Shown here: in pieces, positions 8,759 through 16,529 of the stretch
Layout of the letters: every line of letters begins with the position of its first letter
How positions within the stretch are numbered: the first letter of the stretch is position 1
From: Flavobacteriales bacterium
GTDB lineage: Bacteria > Bacteroidota > Bacteroidia > Flavobacteriales_F > PHOS-HE28
Direction of reading: 5' to 3'
Length of the DNA stretch: 64,000 bases
Assembly: GCA_016712535.1 (NCBI GenBank)
Contig: JADJQW010000003.1
Span: forward strand, 327,001 to 391,000
The notes under the pieces: generated by a model
Told to the model about the DNA's origin: nothing
Seen by the model: the letters and a program-made list of their open reading frames with translations, nothing else
The model's database searches: none
Position numbers and translations under genes: made by a program

Positions 8759-9699
8759 TGGAGGCACGGATATCCAGCTTCATGTGCTGCGCCTTGCTTG
8801 TAGCATGGGATTGCAATGGACAACCCTACTCCGATCCACTGCGCCACAAGCTTGTTGCTGTCGAGGAAGGTGATCTCTGTGCCCACGGTGCATGGGACCT
8901 CGTATTCGAGGAGGAATTCGCTGGTGAGGGAGTAGATTCGGATCGATGGCTCACGCACTATCCTTATTGCTTCCATTCCGATGAGTGCTACGAGAGCCGC
9001 GTGCATGGATGGCCGGATGTGCTCACAGTCAATGCGGATAGCAATGTATTCGTCACCGGCGATGGGTTTCTGAACATTTTGGCACGTAAAGGCGACAGGG
9101 CGTTCTGGTATGGCGCGTCTTCGGTATACACATCAGGCGTACTTCATAGTCGCCAGTCTTTTACGAGAGGTCGATTTGAGAGCAGGCTCAAAGTCCCAAA
9201 GAGCGGGGGCAAGCATCTCTGGCCGGCTTTCTGGCTCTTTGGTGGTGGACCGAATTGCGTTGAGATCGACATCTTGGAGGTGATGGCAAGGCCATCAAGC
9301 GAATACCACTATGCCTTGCATCGGTACAATGAGCCTTGCAATGGGAAAGAGGCAAGTGAATCAGGCAATCGGGAGCTAGATGACTTGGCCGATGACTTCC
9401 ACGTTTATCGTGTGGATTGGGATGTCTGGTTCGTCGACTTCTACATCGATGATGTGTTGATCCATCGCTCGAGTCGTCTCTACGATGTCCTGAACCGCCC
9501 CGTGACCACGTGCAACGCTCCGCCAGGTATCTATGTGCAGAACCAAGCGTTTCCAGCACAGGATGCCCATGTGTCGGTTATCTTGAGCTTGGCTGTGAAG
9601 CGGAGGCTATTCACATCGCCAGCGGGCCAGGACCTGGATATTCAAGATCTGCCAGCGGCCATGGTTGTGGACTATGTGCGGGTGTACAGGCGCAGGTGA
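8758..9699 (+). CDS. Secreted glycoside hydrolase family 16 (beta-glucanase type)
   Basis: About 313 aa. A short hydrophobic signal peptide (SSFMCCALLVAWDCNG) precedes a GH16 jelly roll. The family's catalytic ExDxxE motif is intact as EIDILE (E169 nucleophile, D171, E174 acid/base), flanked by aromatic residues (HLWPAFWLFGGGPNCV) typical of laminarinases and lichenases, and the domain ends VVDYVRVYRRR. It should cut beta-1,3 or beta-1,3-1,4 glucans or galactans; substrate cannot be read from sequence. No T9SS domain follows. It overlaps the upstream membrane gene by one base and shares its lower GC. Confidence 0.9.
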   Translation: MEARISSFMCCALLVAWDCNGQPYSDPLRHKLVAVEEGDLCAHGAWDLVFEEEFAGEGVDSDRWLTHYPYCFHSDECYESRVHGWPDVLTVNADSNVFVTGDGFLNILARKGDRAFWYGASSVYTSGVLHSRQSFTRGRFESRLKVPKSGGKHLWPAFWLFGGGPNCVEIDILEVMARPSSEYHYALHRYNEPCNGKEASESGNRELDDLADDFHVYRVDWDVWFVDFYIDDVLIHRSSRLYDVLNRPVTTCNAPPGIYVQNQAFPAQDAHVSVILSLAVKRRLFTSPAGQDLDIQDLPAAMVVDYVRVYRRR

Positions 9700-9714
9700 T
9701 TGGAATTGATTGCT

Positions 9715-9883
9715 CACCGCCACCGACGAAGAAGTGAAGAAGGCCTACCGCCGCATGGCCATGAAGTACCACCCGGACAAGGTGGCGCAGCTCGGCGATG
9801 AGGTGCAGAAGGCGGCGAATGAGAAATTCAAGAAGGTGCAGGAGGCCTATGAGGCGATCCAGAAGCAGCGGGGGATGAAGTAG
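9715..9883 (+). pseudogene. Direct repeat copy 2: orphan J-domain 3' fragment
   Basis: A 169-bp block almost identical to 7217-7385. It encodes the C-terminal 55 residues of the J domain, including HPD, but has no start codon of its own, so it is not a functional gene. It begins 15 nt after the GH16 stop and ends at its TAG. After the TAG the sequence differs from that after copy 1, so this is probably the original 3' flank of the locus or an imported copy. Confidence 0.9.
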
Positions 9884-9913
9884 AATCGCGGCCAGCGGAG
9901 GGGCCGGCGCGGA

Positions 9914-12151
9914 TCAGTCCTCTGGTTTCGGTTCGCTCTCTGCCGGGCTTTCTTCACCGGGTTCCACGTAGGGCACTTCTTTGCGTTCGGGCAGGTTGGT
10001 GGCGAAGAAGGCCGGCTTCAGGTCGGAGTTGATGGTGATGGCCTTCACGATGAGGGTCACATCGCCGCTGGGGCCGCCCATCTGCACGATGCGGCGCGGG
10101 AACATCACGCCGCCGCTGGCCTGGAGGTCGCTATAGTCGGTGACGATGGTATAGCTGCGGTCGTCCATCTGCTTCTCCTCCACGCGGCGCAGCTTGAGCC
10201 AGGTGGCCTCGTCGTAGTAATCGCCCACGCTTCCGCCATCGGGTAAAATGGCCACCAGTTTCAGCACCGGCTTTCCATCGACCTGCGTGCGGCCGGCGAG
10301 CATCACGCGTTCCGTGGTGCGGGCATATTGCGCTTCAGGCACAGGGTGTCCATTGAAGCGCAGGTTGCCAAGGTCGCGGTCCTCGAGTTCTTGTTCGCCC
10401 ATAGGGCTGCGGCGCACGGCGCGCTCGCCATCGAAGGCCTCTTCCTGCAGGATCGCGCCGTTGCTCTTGGCCACCGATCGGAAGAGCCCATCGGGACCAT
10501 ACCACTGGGTGATCTCAACAGGCACGCCCATCATCTCTGCTTCGATGTCCATGCGCAGGTCGGCGATGCGGCCGATGGCTTCGCGGCCGCCGATCGCAGC
10601 AAGGTGCCGCTCGATCACATCCTGCGCTGTGATGCCGGTGACGCGCTCGAACTGCTCCACGTAGCGCTCGGCATTGTGATCGAGCTCGATCACCTTCGGG
10701 TTGGTCGACCAGCTCAGCGCTTCGAGCTTCGCGAGCAGCTTGCGCTTATCGCCTACCACCATGATCACCGCATTGTCCGGATGCAGGAACGCCTCCGCAG
10801 CGGCCTGCACATCATCGGCAGTAACGGCTTCCAAGCGTTGCAGGTAAGTCGCGTAGTGGTCCTTCGGCAATTCGTTCAGGTAGGTGTTCATGGCGAAGCG
10901 GGCCACGGTGCGCGGATCCTCAAGGCTGCGCGCGAAGCTGCCGGCCATGTAGCGCTTGGCCAGGTCGAGTTCCTCGGCGGTGACCCGCTCCATGCGCATG
11001 CGCTCAACCTCCTTCAGTGTTTCGGCGATGGCGCTGTCGGTGACGGCGGTGCGCACATTGGCCGTGGTGTGGAAGTGCCCATTGAAGCGGTCGCTCTCCA
11101 GTGTGGAGTAGCTGCCATAGGTCCAGCCCTTGTCCTCGCGCAGGTTCTGCATCAGGCGCGCATTGAACACGCCGCCGCCGAGGATCGTGTTCATCACCTG
11201 GGCGGGCAGGGCGCGCAGGTCCTTCGGATGGAAGTTGAGCGGGAAGCTCACGCGGATCACCGATTGCGCGGCGCCCGAACGATCCACCAGCACCACGCGG
11301 CGAGGCCCGCTCGGCGCCTTGGGCTCTTTGAGGAAGCGGATGGGGCCGATACCGGGGAGGCTCTCGGTGCCATCGTCCGCCACAACGGTGTAGACCGGCG
11401 CGGGCTCCCATTTGCCGAAGCGATCCTTGGCCAGGGCCTTGGCTTCCTTCTCCGTGATATCGCCGACGAAGACGAGGTAGCCGTTCTCCGGACGGAAGAA
11501 CTTGGCGTGATAGGCCACGATCTGCTCGCGATCGACTTTGCGCAGGCTGGCTTCGGTGGTCACTTCGCCGTAGGGGTGCGAGCGGCCGAATGTCATGGCA
11601 CGGCCCACGGTCTCACTGATCGCCGCAGGGTCGTCCTTGCGCTGCTCCACGCCGCTGAGCGATCGCCTGCGCGCTTTCTCGAGCTCGGAGGCCGGGAAGG
11701 CGGGCGAAGTGACCACCTCGGAGATCAGCTCCATCATCGGGACGAGGTGCTTCTTCAGCATGCTGGCATACAGCCCTTCGGAACTGGTGCTCAGGCTCGC
11801 GCCATGGCTGTCCACCAGCTCATCGATCTCGGCCTTGTTGCGCTTGATGGTACCGGCCTCGAGCAATTCGCCGAAGAGGTCGATGAAGCCGGCTCTATCA
11901 CCTTGGCTTATCGGAGCGTGATCGAAGCGCAGCTGCACATCCACCTTCGGAAGCTTGTGGTTCTCCACCACGATCACTCGGAGGCCATTGGGCAAGGTGA
12001 AGAAGGCATGCTGGGCCAGGTTCACCTGCGGAGGCGCGGAAGGGGCGGGGGGCGTGCTGCGGTTGATCTGTGCGTTCATCGATGCGGTAAGGAGGATAAG
12101 TCCGGCGCAGAGGCCGGTGCGTGCGGCGATGGGCTTCATACGGCGGTTCAT
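9914..12151 (-). CDS. M16 peptidase-like partner subunit (no HxxEH) with C-terminal extension
   Basis: A 745-aa periplasmic protein with a signal peptide (GLCAGLILLTASMNA). Two M16 half-domains follow, but the zinc motif HxxEH is replaced (FIDLFGELLEAG), so it should be catalytically inactive. The family's Arg/Tyr substrate-binding stretch is kept (FNARLMQNLREDKGWTYGSY, about residue 335). After about residue 500 comes an extra domain of roughly 230 aa (HLAAIGGREAIGRIADLRM onwards, to FPRRIVQMGG) resembling lipoprotein-sorting or outer-membrane carrier folds. Its ATG overlaps the stop of the active M16 gene (ATGA), so the two probably form a heterodimer. Confidence 0.88.
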   Translation of the reverse strand: MNRRMKPIAARTGLCAGLILLTASMNAQINRSTPPAPSAPPQVNLAQHAFFTLPNGLRVIVVENHKLPKVDVQLRFDHAPISQGDRAGFIDLFGELLEAGTIKRNKAEIDELVDSHGASLSTSSEGLYASMLKKHLVPMMELISEVVTSPAFPASELEKARRRSLSGVEQRKDDPAAISETVGRAMTFGRSHPYGEVTTEASLRKVDREQIVAYHAKFFRPENGYLVFVGDITEKEAKALAKDRFGKWEPAPVYTVVADDGTESLPGIGPIRFLKEPKAPSGPRRVVLVDRSGAAQSVIRVSFPLNFHPKDLRALPAQVMNTILGGGVFNARLMQNLREDKGWTYGSYSTLESDRFNGHFHTTANVRTAVTDSAIAETLKEVERMRMERVTAEELDLAKRYMAGSFARSLEDPRTVARFAMNTYLNELPKDHYATYLQRLEAVTADDVQAAAEAFLHPDNAVIMVVGDKRKLLAKLEALSWSTNPKVIELDHNAERYVEQFERVTGITAQDVIERHLAAIGGREAIGRIADLRMDIEAEMMGVPVEITQWYGPDGLFRSVAKSNGAILQEEAFDGERAVRRSPMGEQELEDRDLGNLRFNGHPVPEAQYARTTERVMLAGRTQVDGKPVLKLVAILPDGGSVGDYYDEATWLKLRRVEEKQMDDRSYTIVTDYSDLQASGGVMFPRRIVQMGGPSGDVTLIVKAITINSDLKPAFFATNLPERKEVPYVEPGEESPAESEPKPED

Positions 12152-13467
12152 GGTTGTTTCTGTCCGGCGGGCAGGTAGTGCAGCACCACCCGGGCCTGTT
12201 CGGTGAAGTAGGTCTGCGCGGCGCGCTTCAGGTCGGCGGGCGTGAGCGCGAGGTAGCGGTCGATCTCGGTGTTCACCAACCTGGTGTCGCCCATGAGCTG
12301 GTGGCAGCGCGCAAGGTCACTGGCGATGCCGGCGATGCGGCTGCGGTCGTTCACGAGCTCGGTCTCCAGCTGCGCCATCAGCTTGTCGAATTCGGCCTTG
12401 GGGACCCCATCGGCCTGGATGCGGCGCACCTCGGCGGTCATGGCCTGTTCCAGCGCGTTCGCCTCAACACCCATGTTGGCGATGGCGTAGAGGATGGCTA
12501 ATCCGCCCTGCTCGAAGGGAAGGCTGAATGCGCCCGTGCCAACGGCTTTCTGCTGCTCGTCCTTGAGCGATCTGTTCAATCGGCTGCTATTGCCGTTGCT
12601 CAAGAGGCGGTTCACGAGGTCGACGGCATAATAGTCCGATGCGCCGGTGGGCGGGATCCTGTATCCGAGCACCACCGCAGGCAGTTGGATGCGGTCGTTG
12701 ATCACCGCGCGCACTTCCGTCGTCGGGCCCGGGTCCTTCACGTCGGGCTGCGTCACCGCAGCGCCGCGCGGGATCTCGGCGAAATACTTGGTCACCAGCG
12801 CCTTCGCATTCGCCGGGTCGATGTCGCCGGCCACTACCAGCGTGGCGTTGTTGGGCACGTAGAACTTCTTGTAGAAAGCCAGGTAGTCGGCTTCGCTCGC
12901 GGCATTCAGGTCTTCCATGAAGCCGATGGTGGGCCACTTGTAAGGGTGCGTGCTGTATGCGCGGTCGAGCACCTCGAGCAGGATGGTGCCGTAGGGCTGG
13001 TTCTCATAGCGCTGGCGGCGCTCCTCCTTCACCACTTCGCGCTGCGTGTCCACGCCCTTCTGGTCCACCTTGGCGTGCAGCATGCGCTCGCTCTCGAGCC
13101 AGAGGCCGAGCTCGAGCTGGTTGCTGGGCAGCACTTCGTAGTAGTAGGTGCGGTCAGCGGTGGTATTGGCGTTGAGCACGCCGCCCGCCTTCTCCACATG
13201 CTTGCTGAATTCGCCGCGGCCGATGTTGGCGCTGCCCTCGAATAGCAGGTGCTCGAAGAAGTGGGCGAAGCCGCGCCGCGTCGGATCCTCGTTCTTGCTG
13301 CCCACGTGGTACATCACGCTCACGCACACGATGGGCGTGCTGCGGTCCTCGTGGAGGATCACGTGCAATCCGTTGTCGAGGTCGAATTCGGTGTAGGCGA
13401 TGGCGCTGCGCTGCGCGGTGGCGGTTGCTGCGAGCATGAGGGCGATGGGGAAGGCTAGGGTTCGCAT
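12148..13467 (-). CDS. M16 family zinc metallopeptidase (catalytic subunit)
   Basis: A 439-aa pitrilysin/insulinase-type peptidase with a signal peptide (MRTLAFPIALMLAATATAQ). The catalytic motif HFFEH (in RRGFAHFFEHLLFEGSA) and the distal glutamate region (REVVKEERRQRYENQPYG) are intact, and the second half-domain carries the usual NSSRLNRSLKDEQ stretch. It should degrade peptides in the periplasm. The frame is open upstream to 13662, but the signal peptide fixes the start at 13467. A TACCTTCG box lies at 13495-13502 on the minus strand, 27 nt before the ATG. First gene of a two-gene operon. Confidence 0.92.
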   Translation of the reverse strand: MRTLAFPIALMLAATATAQRSAIAYTEFDLDNGLHVILHEDRSTPIVCVSVMYHVGSKNEDPTRRGFAHFFEHLLFEGSANIGRGEFSKHVEKAGGVLNANTTADRTYYYEVLPSNQLELGLWLESERMLHAKVDQKGVDTQREVVKEERRQRYENQPYGTILLEVLDRAYSTHPYKWPTIGFMEDLNAASEADYLAFYKKFYVPNNATLVVAGDIDPANAKALVTKYFAEIPRGAAVTQPDVKDPGPTTEVRAVINDRIQLPAVVLGYRIPPTGASDYYAVDLVNRLLSNGNSSRLNRSLKDEQQKAVGTGAFSLPFEQGGLAILYAIANMGVEANALEQAMTAEVRRIQADGVPKAEFDKLMAQLETELVNDRSRIAGIASDLARCHQLMGDTRLVNTEIDRYLALTPADLKRAAQTYFTEQARVVLHYLPAGQKQP

Positions 13468-13752
13468 CGGGATGCCCGGCGGGCCGGGGGGCGCCGAAGG
13501 TAAAGGGGGGGAGGGATGGCAAGGAAGGTCGGCGAGGTGACCGTTTGGTTGGTGAATAAGGATCGGATCGAGCCCGGATTTCCCGATGCCGATGACATCG
13601 GTTGCGCGAAGCGCTTCAGGATCACTTGTCCGCTGGTCCTGCAGCGAACTGTTCCATTGCACGCGTGTTCAATCCAGCAGGCGATTCTGTGATCAAACGC
13701 AGCCGGCCGCATTTCATAACCCGCTTTCGGTTTCCTTCGCGACGATCAACCC
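13468..13752. other. Divergent intergenic region (285 nt)
   Basis: Separates the M16 operon (minus) from the delta-60 protein gene (plus). The minus-strand promoter-like TACCTTCG is at 13495-13502. I see no RNA gene, repeat or convincing small gene, and no clear plus-strand -7 box. Confidence 0.5.
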
Positions 13753-15327
13753 ATGCACATGCGCGCACATTCTACCCTTGCAAGTCTGCTGATCCTCTCG
13801 GCGCTTCCGCTTTCCGCCCAGGTATCCGGCGATCCGGACCTCACCTTCAGCGGCGATGGGGTCGCCGCCATCGACTTCGCCTCGAATCACGACGACCGTG
13901 GTAGTTGCATCCTGGTGCAGCCCGATGGCCGCATCCTCGTCGGTGGCGGTTCGCATCAAGGCAACGGGACCAAATTCGGCCTGGCGCGCCTCATGCCCGA
14001 TGGGACGCTCGATGCCACTTTCGGCTCCGCCGGTCGCGTGGCCACGCAAGTGGGCGCGCCCCCCAGTCTCGATGAGACCTTCTACGCGCTGGCCTTGCAG
14101 CCCGATGGCAAGATCGTCGCGGTGGGACGGAGCTACGCGGGCAACGGCTACCGCGCGGCGGTGCTGCGCTACAACTCCAACGGCACGCTCGATCAGACCT
14201 TCAGCAGCGATGGCATCCAGGTAGATGACCTCGCACCAGGAACCGACGACAGTTACTATGGCGTGGCCATACAGCCCGACGGCCGCATCGTGGTTGCCGG
14301 CGCAGCCAAAGGCTCTGTTGATTATGATGCGGTTGTGGTCCGTTATACCGCAGCAGGAGCTCTCGATGCCACCTTCAATGCAACGGGTGTCGCCAAGCTC
14401 GACATCGGCGCGGTCGATAACCGTGCGAGCGCGATGGTCCTGCAACCCGATGGCAGGATCGTGATCGCCGGCCAGACCGGCAACGCGTCCGTCGACAGCG
14501 ACTTCCTGCTCGCGCGCTTCACCGCGGACGGACAGCTCGATGCCGCCTTCGGCACCAATGGCACGGTGGTCTCCGCCTTCGGTCCTTCAACGGACTGGGC
14601 CTACGCACTGGCCCTGCAGCCCGATGGCCGCTTGGTGGCCGCAGGCATGGTGATCAACGGCGCAGCGGCCGGCCTCGCTGTGGCCCGCTACACCGCTGCA
14701 GGTGCCTTGGATCCGAGCTTCGGAACGGCGGGCCTTGCCCTGAACGAATTCAGCGCATCGTGCTTCGCGCGTTCAGTGGCACTGCTCCAAGATGGCCGCA
14801 TCGCAGCGGTGGGCAACACCGCGCTGAGCATGTTCGTGACCGTCTTCACCGCCATCGGTACGCTCGATACGGGCTTCAGCGGCGACGGCAGCACCATCGT
14901 GAATGCGGGCGGGGGCAATGCCTTCGGCTATGCTGCAGCAGTGCAGGCCGATGGCAAGTTGCTCGCGGGCGGCCAAGCCGTGCAGGGCGGGGCACAGAAC
15001 AACTACATCGTGGCTCGGTTCCACGCCGGCGTGAACATCGGGCTCGAGGAAGTTGACATGGATGCCACGGGGCTGCAACTGGTCCCGAACCCCGCCAATG
15101 ATGCCTTGGAGATCCGCTACGCCCTGAAGCGCGGTGAACGCATCACCATCGCGCTGGTCGATGCGCAAGGACGCACCGTTCAGGTTCCCTTCAACGGCGC
15201 TTGGCAGGCTCCAGGGGAGCAACGCCTCCGCATCAGCCTCAGCGAAGTCACCGTGCCCGGCGCATACACCGTCATCGTTAACGGCGAACAAGGCAAGCTT
15301 GGCAGCGCGCGCTTCTTCAGGGAATAG
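13753..15327 (+). CDS. Delta-60 repeat secreted protein with T9SS sorting domain
   Basis: A 524-aa protein. The signal peptide (LASLLILSALPLSAQ) is followed by about seven delta-60 repeats, each of some 55-60 residues with the pattern LQPDGRIVVAG...RYTAAGALDATFG, which form a propeller-like array. The last 85 residues (LQLVPNPANDALEIRYALKR through VPGAYTVIVNGE) form a type A T9SS sorting domain. It is expected at the cell surface or in the medium. Role unknown; such proteins often occur beside other T9SS cargos. A second ATG at 13759 is equally possible as start. Confidence 0.85.
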   Translation: MHMRAHSTLASLLILSALPLSAQVSGDPDLTFSGDGVAAIDFASNHDDRGSCILVQPDGRILVGGGSHQGNGTKFGLARLMPDGTLDATFGSAGRVATQVGAPPSLDETFYALALQPDGKIVAVGRSYAGNGYRAAVLRYNSNGTLDQTFSSDGIQVDDLAPGTDDSYYGVAIQPDGRIVVAGAAKGSVDYDAVVVRYTAAGALDATFNATGVAKLDIGAVDNRASAMVLQPDGRIVIAGQTGNASVDSDFLLARFTADGQLDAAFGTNGTVVSAFGPSTDWAYALALQPDGRLVAAGMVINGAAAGLAVARYTAAGALDPSFGTAGLALNEFSASCFARSVALLQDGRIAAVGNTALSMFVTVFTAIGTLDTGFSGDGSTIVNAGGGNAFGYAAAVQADGKLLAGGQAVQGGAQNNYIVARFHAGVNIGLEEVDMDATGLQLVPNPANDALEIRYALKRGERITIALVDAQGRTVQVPFNGAWQAPGEQRLRISLSEVTVPGAYTVIVNGEQGKLGSARFFRE

Positions 15328-15380
15328 GGAATGAAGGGAGATCGGGCGCAGTGCCCGTTGCAGGCGAGGGAGACCCTTTG

Positions 15381-15788
15381 TCAGCCCTGACCGTGAATCG
15401 CCTTCATGCGATCCGCGATGTGATCGAAGAGGTTCCCCAGCGGCTTCTCCACCATCATCTTGATGAAGGGGTTGAGGTCCGCGTTGAAGACCTGGTGCAG
15501 GGTGGTGGTGCCATTCGTTTCCTGCAAGTGCACATCGAGCGTGAACGGGAATGGGCTGCGCTCGGTGGCCTTCATCTTCACGAGTGAAGGGGACTCGCCG
15601 CCGTCGAGCGCGAGGCCGATGCTGGCCGCGCCTTGCACCTTGAAGGAGCAGCTCTTGCCGTCGCTCTGCCATTCGCTGATGCGGCTCGTTGGCAGCAGCT
15701 GCTCGAAGTTGTTCATATCCAGCAGGAAGGCATGCAGCTCTGCGGCCGGCTTCCGGATCTCAACCTTCTTGCTCTCGATCGTGGTCAT
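15381..15788 (-). CDS. SRPBCC (START/Bet v 1-like) family protein
   Basis: A 135-aa cytoplasmic protein with the opening of polyketide cyclase/SRPBCC proteins: MTTIESKKVEIRKPAAELHA, FLLDMNNFEQLLP and a C-terminal helix (PLGNLFDHIADRMKAIHG). The fold makes a hydrophobic ligand cavity; ligand unknown. Start at the ATG just after the upstream gap. It stands between the T9SS protein (convergent) and pyrE, 90 nt from the pyrE stop. Confidence 0.8.
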   Translation of the reverse strand: MTTIESKKVEIRKPAAELHAFLLDMNNFEQLLPTSRISEWQSDGKSCSFKVQGAASIGLALDGGESPSLVKMKATERSPFPFTLDVHLQETNGTTTLHQVFNADLNPFIKMMVEKPLGNLFDHIADRMKAIHGQG

Positions 15789-15878
15789 CTCGTTCGTCTC
15801 ATTGCGCCATGGTCACCGAGCGCTGGCCCTACTAAGCAGGGCAGGCGAAGCGGTCCCATTGCCTGTTCGGTTTCTCGA

Positions 15879-16529
15879 TCACGCCTTCACAACGCCCCAA
15901 TTGGCCGGATCCTTCCGCCACTCGTTCAACGGCAGCAAGTCCTTCTCCGTGATGTACTCATCGCGAAGCGCCTGATCCACCAGGATGCTGTAGTTGGTGA
16001 GGGAGTGCAAGTGGACCTTCGCCTTGGCGAAAGCCTTGGCCGCCTCATCGAAGCCATAGGTGAAGATCGACACCATGCCCTTCACCTCGCAGCCTTCGGC
16101 GCGCAAGGCTTCCACCGCGTTGAGGCTGCTCTGCCCGGTGCTCACCAGGTCCTCCACCACCACCACATTGCGGCCCACCGTGAGGTCGCCTTCCACTTGG
16201 TTCTTCATGCCATGCTCCTTGGCGCCGCTGCGCACATAGATGAAGGGCAGGCCCAGGTCATGCGCCACCAATGCACCATGCGCGATGCCGCCGGTGGCCA
16301 CGCCCGCGATCATGTCAGGCCGGCCGAACTCGCTGTTGATCACATGCACGAACTGCTGCCGGATGTAGGTGCGCACGGCCGGGTAGGAGAGCGTCTTGCG
16401 GTTGTCGCAGTAAATCGGGCTCTTCCACCCGCTGGCCCAGGTGAAGGGCTTCTTCGGACTAAGTTTGACGGCCTTGATCTGCAGCAGGAACTCTGCGACT
16501 TTCAACGAAGGATCGAGGGGGGATGCCAT
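15879..16529 (-). CDS. pyrE: Orotate phosphoribosyltransferase
   Basis: De novo pyrimidine synthesis: converts orotate plus PRPP to OMP. The 216-aa protein shows the PRPP-binding motif VVVVEDLVSTGQS (residues 122-134), the FTWASGWKSPIYCDNR substrate region (29-44) and the flexible-loop RSGAKEHG (100-107). Start ATG 16529 fits homologues, which begin 8-10 residues before KVAEFLLQIKA. The ATG overlaps, on the opposite strand, the ATG of the Nudix fusion gene (shared CATG). The likely -7 box (16534-16541) lies inside that neighbour's coding region. Confidence 0.95.
   Translation of the reverse strand: MASPLDPSLKVAEFLLQIKAVKLSPKKPFTWASGWKSPIYCDNRKTLSYPAVRTYIRQQFVHVINSEFGRPDMIAGVATGGIAHGALVAHDLGLPFIYVRSGAKEHGMKNQVEGDLTVGRNVVVVEDLVSTGQSSLNAVEALRAEGCEVKGMVSIFTYGFDEAAKAFAKAKVHLHSLTNYSILVDQALRDEYITEKDLLPLNEWRKDPANWGVVKA

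Noticed and set aside
9715..9883. A separate small J-domain gene after GH16
   Set aside because: No start codon precedes the fragment in frame and it equals the last 55 codons of the djlA-like gene; treated as a repeat remnant.
10328..12178. Open frame of 616 codons opposite the M16 partner gene
   Set aside because: Antisense shadow. The minus strand encodes a signal peptide and M16 domains; the plus-strand product has biased composition and no recognisable domain.
15340..15360. GGGC/GCCC hairpin as terminator after the delta-60 gene
   Set aside because: A 4-5 bp stem without T-tract is too weak to call in DNA of this GC content.
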